NCBI GenBank assembly: GCA_947459455.1
Contig: CANHEC010000057.1
Location: forward strand, 1 to 8,742
Reading direction: 5' to 3'
Source: Chitinophagaceae bacterium
Lineage (GTDB): Bacteria; Bacteroidota; Bacteroidia; Chitinophagales; Chitinophagaceae
Length of the DNA: 8,742 bases
Part shown: positions 5,700-8,742 of the stretch, one piece after another
How the letters are laid out: every line of letters begins with the position of its first letter
Position numbering within the stretch: position 1 is the stretch's first letter
Program-made: the position numbers and the translations under genes
The notes under the pieces: model-generated
What the model saw: only the letters and a program-made list of their open reading frames with translations
Databases searched by the model: none
Told to the model about the DNA's origin: nothing

Positions 5700-6089
5700 T
5701 TAGCGTTTCGAGAACTGGTAGCTACGACGGGCTTTCTTCTTACCAGGCTTCTTACGTTCCACGGCACGGGGGTCGCGGGTCAGCAGGCCGGCAGCTTTCA
5801 GCGCAGGGCGCAGTTCTTCGTTCATTTCAATGAGGGCCCGGGCAATACCCAGCTTGGCAGCTTCGGCCTGGCCTTTGATACCACCACCGGCAGCGTTGAT
5901 CTTTACATCAAACTTGTCCAGTCCTTCTACCGTCTTCAGCGGCAGTTCTACCTGGTTTTGCAGGTATACCAGCGGAAAGTACACCTTGTAGTCTTTGTCG
6001 TTGATAGTGATTGTGCCGCTACCCTTGCTCAGGAAAACACGGGTAACCGCTTCTTTACGACGACCAATTGCGTTCTTTTGTTTTTCCAT
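5700..6089 (-). CDS. rpsI: 30S ribosomal protein S9
   Basis: S9 is a 30S head protein whose basic C-terminal tail reaches toward P-site tRNA. The 129-residue sequence has the family start GRRKEAVTRV at 9-18, the AAGGGIKGQAEAAKLGIARAL block at about 66-86, LTRDPRAVERKKPG at 103-116, and the universal C-terminus ending QFSKR. The length is typical. The start codon lies in an A-rich context on the coding strand (AAATAAAAATGG), without Shine-Dalgarno. It lies 68 bp downstream of rplM, the near-universal rplM-rpsI pair, so both are very probably co-transcribed. The 68-bp spacer holds only weak GC-rich pairing potential. Confidence 0.98.
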   Translation of the reverse strand: MEKQKNAIGRRKEAVTRVFLSKGSGTITINDKDYKVYFPLVYLQNQVELPLKTVEGLDKFDVKINAAGGGIKGQAEAAKLGIARALIEMNEELRPALKAAGLLTRDPRAVERKKPGKKKARRSYQFSKR

Positions 6090-6157
6090 TTTTATTTGCT
6101 TTTAGCTGTCTGCCCTCGCCATATCGCCGTAGCGCCGGGGGCCAGAAGCGGTCTTTT

Positions 6158-6601
6158 TTAGAATTTCAACTCCTTGGGTTGCTGCGCTGTGTGCGGATGC
6201 TGAGTGCCAGCGTATACAAACAGCTTCTTGTACATTTTGCGGCCCAGGCGGTTTTTAGGCAGCATGCCTTTTACGGCACGCTCTACTATCACTTCCGGAC
6301 GACGCTTGATCAGGTCTTGTGCCGCTTCTTCTTTCAGACCACCGGGGTAGCCGCTGAAGTTTTGGTACTGCTTGTCTTCAAACTTGTTGCCGGTAAATAC
6401 AACCTTGTCGCAGTTAATCACGATTACGTAATCGCCAGTATCCACATGGGGGGTATAGCTGGCCTTGTGCTTGCCACGCAGTATGGCGGCAATGCGAGAA
6501 CACATACGACCTACGGTTTGATTGGTACCGTCTACAACGAACCATTCCCGCTGCACGGTAGCCGCATTCGCATGCTTTGTGGTGAAATGAAGTTTGCTCA
6601 T
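6158..6601 (-). CDS. rplM: 50S ribosomal protein L13
   Basis: L13 is an early-assembling 50S protein. I place the start at the ATG 6599-6601 (MSKLHFTTKHANA), giving 147 residues, the usual Bacteroidota length. The frame extends 13 codons further upstream, but that part (MRDGDGAHFKKQV) has no family resemblance, and the chosen ATG has an A-rich AAAAAACAAGTA leader. Conserved features are REWFVVD at 18-24, GRMCSRIAAILRGKHK at 31-46, the VDTGDYVIVINC segment near 53-64, AVKGMLPKNRLGR at 109-121, and AGTQHPHTAQQP at 131-142. It is the first gene of the four-gene translation operon. Its promoter should be in 6602-6870, where I see only imperfect -7 matches. In E. coli L13 represses its own mRNA; the dyads upstream here could serve a similar role, but this is speculation. 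Confidence 0.97.
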   Translation of the reverse strand: MSKLHFTTKHANAATVQREWFVVDGTNQTVGRMCSRIAAILRGKHKASYTPHVDTGDYVIVINCDKVVFTGNKFEDKQYQNFSGYPGGLKEEAAQDLIKRRPEVIVERAVKGMLPKNRLGRKMYKKLFVYAGTQHPHTAQQPKELKF

Positions 6602-6708
6602 TACTTGTTTTTTAAAATGGGCGCCGTCGCCATCCCGCACGACACCCGGTTTATAAATGGGGGGCGAAGGTAGCGGCGCAACTGGCTTCCGGCCAAAAGT
6701 TTGAGCAA

Positions 6709-6716
6709 TAAATTTG
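6709..6716 (+). promoter_or_regulatory. TAnnTTTG-type -7 element, plus strand
   Basis: TAAATTTG is an exact match to the Bacteroidota -7 consensus TAnnTTTG, 155 bases before the ATG of the secreted-protein gene. No TTG box is found at the expected distance upstream, so it may be a chance match in A/T-rich sequence. Confidence 0.25.
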
Positions 6717-6770
6717 GCAGCACCCCTTGTAAGTAATTGATTTTCAATAAAAAAATTTGCTGCCTTTTTT
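6716..6770. promoter_or_regulatory. Inverted repeat GGCAGCA/TGCTGCC with T6 tract
   Basis: GGCAGCA at 6716-6722 and TGCTGCC at 6758-6764 are perfect 7-bp arms, with a further 5-bp stem (ATTGA/TCAAT) in the loop, and TTTTTT follows at 6765-6770. On the + strand this has the form of a long-loop terminator, although no plus-strand gene precedes it. On the minus strand it would be a hairpin in the rplM leader. Confidence 0.4.
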
Positions 6771-6772
6771 CA

Positions 6773-6826
6773 TTGTGCCGTCAAAGTCAATGAAAATGAG
6801 GCTTTCGGCGGCTACCGACGGCACAA
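6773..6826. promoter_or_regulatory. Perfect 10-bp inverted repeat in the divergent rplM intergenic region
   Basis: TTGTGCCGTC at 6773-6782 is exactly complementary to GACGGCACAA at 6817-6826, with 34 bases between. It lies between the divergent starts of rplM (6601) and the gene at 6871, so it could be an operator for either, or a leader hairpin if rplM is transcribed from beyond it. Confidence 0.45.
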
Positions 6827-6859
6827 ATGCAAGCTAGCGGCGGGTTTGGCGGCTATCCA

Positions 6860-6867
6860 TACATTTG
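6860..6867 (+). promoter_or_regulatory. TACATTTG -7-like element touching the start of the secreted-protein gene
   Basis: TACATTTG is an exact match to TAnnTTTG and ends three bases before ATG 6871, so a transcript from it would be leaderless or start inside the gene. There is a TTTG at 6845 but the spacing (11 bases) is too short for a -33 box. Could be chance. Confidence 0.25.
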
Positions 6868-6870
6868 GCT

Positions 6871-8043
6871 ATGCGTCCACTTGTATACGTTGTTAGCCTT
6901 TTGGCCTGCTTGTGGGGCGAGGCACAACCTGTGCTGAAAGACAGTGCTGTCATCTTGCTCGATAGTGTGGATATAGATCGCTCCCGCCAATATGATCTGG
7001 CCATTCGCCTTCTACAAAAAAAGCTCGGCGGACCTGCCATTAAAGCCACGCTGTACAAAGAATATCAAACCGCTCCCAGCGCATCTTTAGGAAATTATGC
7101 CTGGATGGCACGTATGGGCCTTGTCACCGAGCTCGACACATTTTGGCATGAGGCCACACTGGTGTACCACTATCCTGCTCTCGATACGCTAAACGACTTC
7201 ATCCCATTGCGTCCGAAACCTCGCAACGCGATCGACACACTGAAAGCCTGGTGGCAAACTGAGTGGCACCAAACATTGAACAAAGCCCGGGTGGCTCACG
7301 ATCAGACATCGTCTATTGTTTTCAGGCGCCTGGCGCCTGCAGGTGGCTGGCATAGCATCTGGACTAACGATACCGACCAGGTCATTTTTACCGGCCCAAC
7401 ACTGTACCACTCTCAATCTTCGGTACAAAACCCCAGTCTGCGCTTCTTCCGAAAAGGGGCACTTGGCTTTTTTCAAAAAATCGGCTTGTTCGATCATCTG
7501 AATCCGGCCCAACGCCAATTTACCCGCGAAACGGTGCTGGCCAGCGATGCGGATAACCTTGGCGAACTGCTGTGCTTGCTGCCCTTCAGCGGCTTTCCCC
7601 TTTATGCAGAGGCCGACAGTTGGAAACTTCCATCTACTAACTTTTGCCGCGCCGTCAGCCGGTTGTCGCAAGGTTGGTTTAGCCCTGCCAATTTTGAAGA
7701 GATCACCGACGAGATTCCCGGTGAAAGCCACCTACACCGGGTTAAGTTTTCATTTCAAGCCAATGGTCGCCGCTACGACACCACTTATAAAGTTTACGCC
7801 GACTGGATGAGTCCAGATTTCATACCGCTGGTTCAGCGAGCACTTCGCGATGCTAACAGCCCACTGCAACTGTACCCTATGACGGAATACAGGTCCATAG
7901 TAGGATATTGTTTGCTGACTGAAGCACAATACAAGGCTATCAAAGCATTGGAGCCAGCAATCGACCAGGTGAGAACGCAACAGCAGAACGAAGCGCTGCT
8001 AAAGGATATCTTTAAGGGAGAGTTCCTCCCCGTCAAGCAGTAA
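6871..8043 (+). CDS. Unrecognised exported protein (390 aa)
   Basis: I do not recognise this family. The protein starts at ATG 6871 (MRPLVYVVSLLACLWGEAQP); the frame also offers TTG 6865, two codons earlier, but ATG is preferred. The N-terminus is a signal peptide, with probable cleavage after GEA (residue 18) before Gln. LLAC at 10-13 resembles a lipobox, although it comes early for a lipoprotein. The mature part is mixed alpha/beta with many Trp, Tyr and Phe, and no barrel-like strand pattern, so a periplasmic or surface soluble protein is likelier than a porin. Around residues 290-330 are strands HRVKFSFQANGRRYDTTYKVY, then DWMSPDFIPLVQRAL; the C-terminus is helical and charged. There are only two cysteines in the second half besides those near 230-260, with no evident catalytic motif. 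It diverges from rplM and converges with the minus-strand gene ending 13 bases away, so it is probably transcribed alone. Confidence 0.8.
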   Translation: MRPLVYVVSLLACLWGEAQPVLKDSAVILLDSVDIDRSRQYDLAIRLLQKKLGGPAIKATLYKEYQTAPSASLGNYAWMARMGLVTELDTFWHEATLVYHYPALDTLNDFIPLRPKPRNAIDTLKAWWQTEWHQTLNKARVAHDQTSSIVFRRLAPAGGWHSIWTNDTDQVIFTGPTLYHSQSSVQNPSLRFFRKGALGFFQKIGLFDHLNPAQRQFTRETVLASDADNLGELLCLLPFSGFPLYAEADSWKLPSTNFCRAVSRLSQGWFSPANFEEITDEIPGESHLHRVKFSFQANGRRYDTTYKVYADWMSPDFIPLVQRALRDANSPLQLYPMTEYRSIVGYCLLTEAQYKAIKALEPAIDQVRTQQQNEALLKDIFKGEFLPVKQ

Positions 8044-8056
8044 ACGTTGCTAACAT

Positions 8057-8742
8057 TTACCGCAAAAACAAGCCAGCCGACACCGTCCACTGGGTGGGCG
8101 TAGCCGAAAACTGCGAAAACTCGGCGGCTGCATCGGTACGAAGCCTGAACAAGCCCTGCACAAACCAATGCTTGCGCCGCGACTGCTCAATACGCCAGTG
8201 CAGGCCCACCGCCCAGCTGCGATGCCGCATTTTCAGATCGGGGTCTTTGTGGCGCAGGCGCTGCGTGTGCAGGCCTGCCAGTGGCGCTAGCGTCATGGGG
8301 CGGTAGCGCTTGTTAAAGCGTATATCGTACGCCAGGGCCCACAGCGTGCTGCCACTGCGTACCCCACCAATGCCAAAATTGGAACCGAACTGTACCTGCA
8401 GAAAAGTGCGGGGCAACGTTTGAAACCGGTAGCCCAGCAGGTACTGCACCCGCATTGCATCGGTGCCGGCCGCGGGGCCCGTACCAGGAAACGAAGGCAC
8501 TGCAGCCGCTGATTGCATGCCCAGCAGCATGTTTACCTTTTCGCTAAACAGATAAGCTGCCAGCCTGCTGCTGAATGCCAATTTGTATTTCACCACTGGT
8601 GCAGTGTCGGCAGCAATCGGCTGCGCCAGATACGGCGTTTCGAGAATGGGGAGGTAATCGGTCTCTTCCAATTGCCGGATGCGTTCGCGGTAGGGCTCCC
8701 AAGCTTCGCGGGGGACCTGCCGGACCACCGTTTTATTCTCGT
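8057..8742 (-). CDS. Probable outer-membrane beta-barrel protein, 3' part (5' end outside window)
   Basis: The frame stays open to the right edge of the window (first visible residues ENKTVVRQVPREAWEPY), so the GTG at 8726-8728 is internal and the gene is truncated by the window, not by mutation. After a charged helical stretch (EPYRERIRQLEETDYLPI) come about eight amphipathic strands typical of an outer-membrane barrel: YKLAFSSRLAAYLF, VNMLLGMQSA, MRVQYLLGYRF, TFLQVQFGSNFGIGG, STLWALAYDIRF, MTLAPLAGLHT, WAVGLHWRIE, HWFVQGLFRLR, and a closing TVSAGLFLR. The missing N-terminus may hold a signal peptide and a periplasmic domain. No family can be named from this part. The stop codon is 13 bp from the convergent upstream neighbour, with no terminator hairpin visible between them. 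Confidence 0.72.
   Translation of the reverse strand, partial: ENKTVVRQVPREAWEPYRERIRQLEETDYLPILETPYLAQPIAADTAPVVKYKLAFSSRLAAYLFSEKVNMLLGMQSAAAVPSFPGTGPAAGTDAMRVQYLLGYRFQTLPRTFLQVQFGSNFGIGGVRSGSTLWALAYDIRFNKRYRPMTLAPLAGLHTQRLRHKDPDLKMRHRSWAVGLHWRIEQSRRKHWFVQGLFRLRTDAAAEFSQFSATPTQWTVSAGLFLR

Noticed and set aside
6602..6640. N-terminal extension of L13 to position 6640
   Set aside because: The extra 13 residues have no similarity to L13, and the ATG at 6601 gives the normal N-terminus and length.
1..8742. tRNA or rRNA genes, insertion sequences, phage genes
   Set aside because: I looked for tRNA-like cloverleaf arms, transposase or integrase motifs and terminal inverted repeats, and saw none.

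Overview
The window looks like chromosomal DNA of a Bacteroidota bacterium, most likely a member of the Chitinophagaceae/Chitinophagia. This is inferred from the gene families rather than from any database match. The genes are nadK followed by a DUF6089-type outer-membrane barrel, a BamA/TamA-type barrel, the four-gene block rplM-rpsI-rpsB-tsf, A/T-rich start-codon contexts without Shine-Dalgarno sequences, and TAnnTTTG-like promoter words. By eye the DNA is moderately GC-rich.

Layout. Positions 1-2988 read on the + strand: the 3' end of a BamA/TamA-family outer-membrane protein, a complete NAD kinase gene (nadK), and a DUF6089-family outer-membrane barrel. Positions 2989-3660 are a convergent gene-free gap filled mostly with imperfect short-period repeats: 8-bp-period arrays with core GTTCGARR alternating with 7-bp-period pyrimidine-rich arrays with core CYTTYNG. 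The pattern occurs as two related modules, and the gap closes with a clear rho-independent terminator for the opposite-strand operon. Positions 3661-6601 are the minus-strand translation operon, transcribed rplM (L13), rpsI (S9), rpsB (S2), tsf (EF-Ts). Its spacers hold 7-bp TTTGAGA repeats and several inverted repeats. Positions 6602-6870 are a divergent intergenic region with two dyads. Positions 6871-8043 (+) encode an unrecognised exported protein, and 8057-8742 (-) is the 3' part of a probable beta-barrel protein cut by the window edge.

The genes form two housekeeping groups. One is envelope/NADP-related (outer-membrane barrels plus NAD kinase) and the other is the ribosomal-protein/elongation-factor operon. 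The coding content is ordinary for the phylum. The unusual part is non-coding: the composite 8-bp/7-bp array at 3075-3553, the related heptads just upstream of rpsB and tsf, and the paired hairpins between rpsB and tsf. Among the proteins, the most unusual features are the acidic plus Arg-Gly-rich C-terminal tail on S2 and the unrecognised secreted protein downstream.
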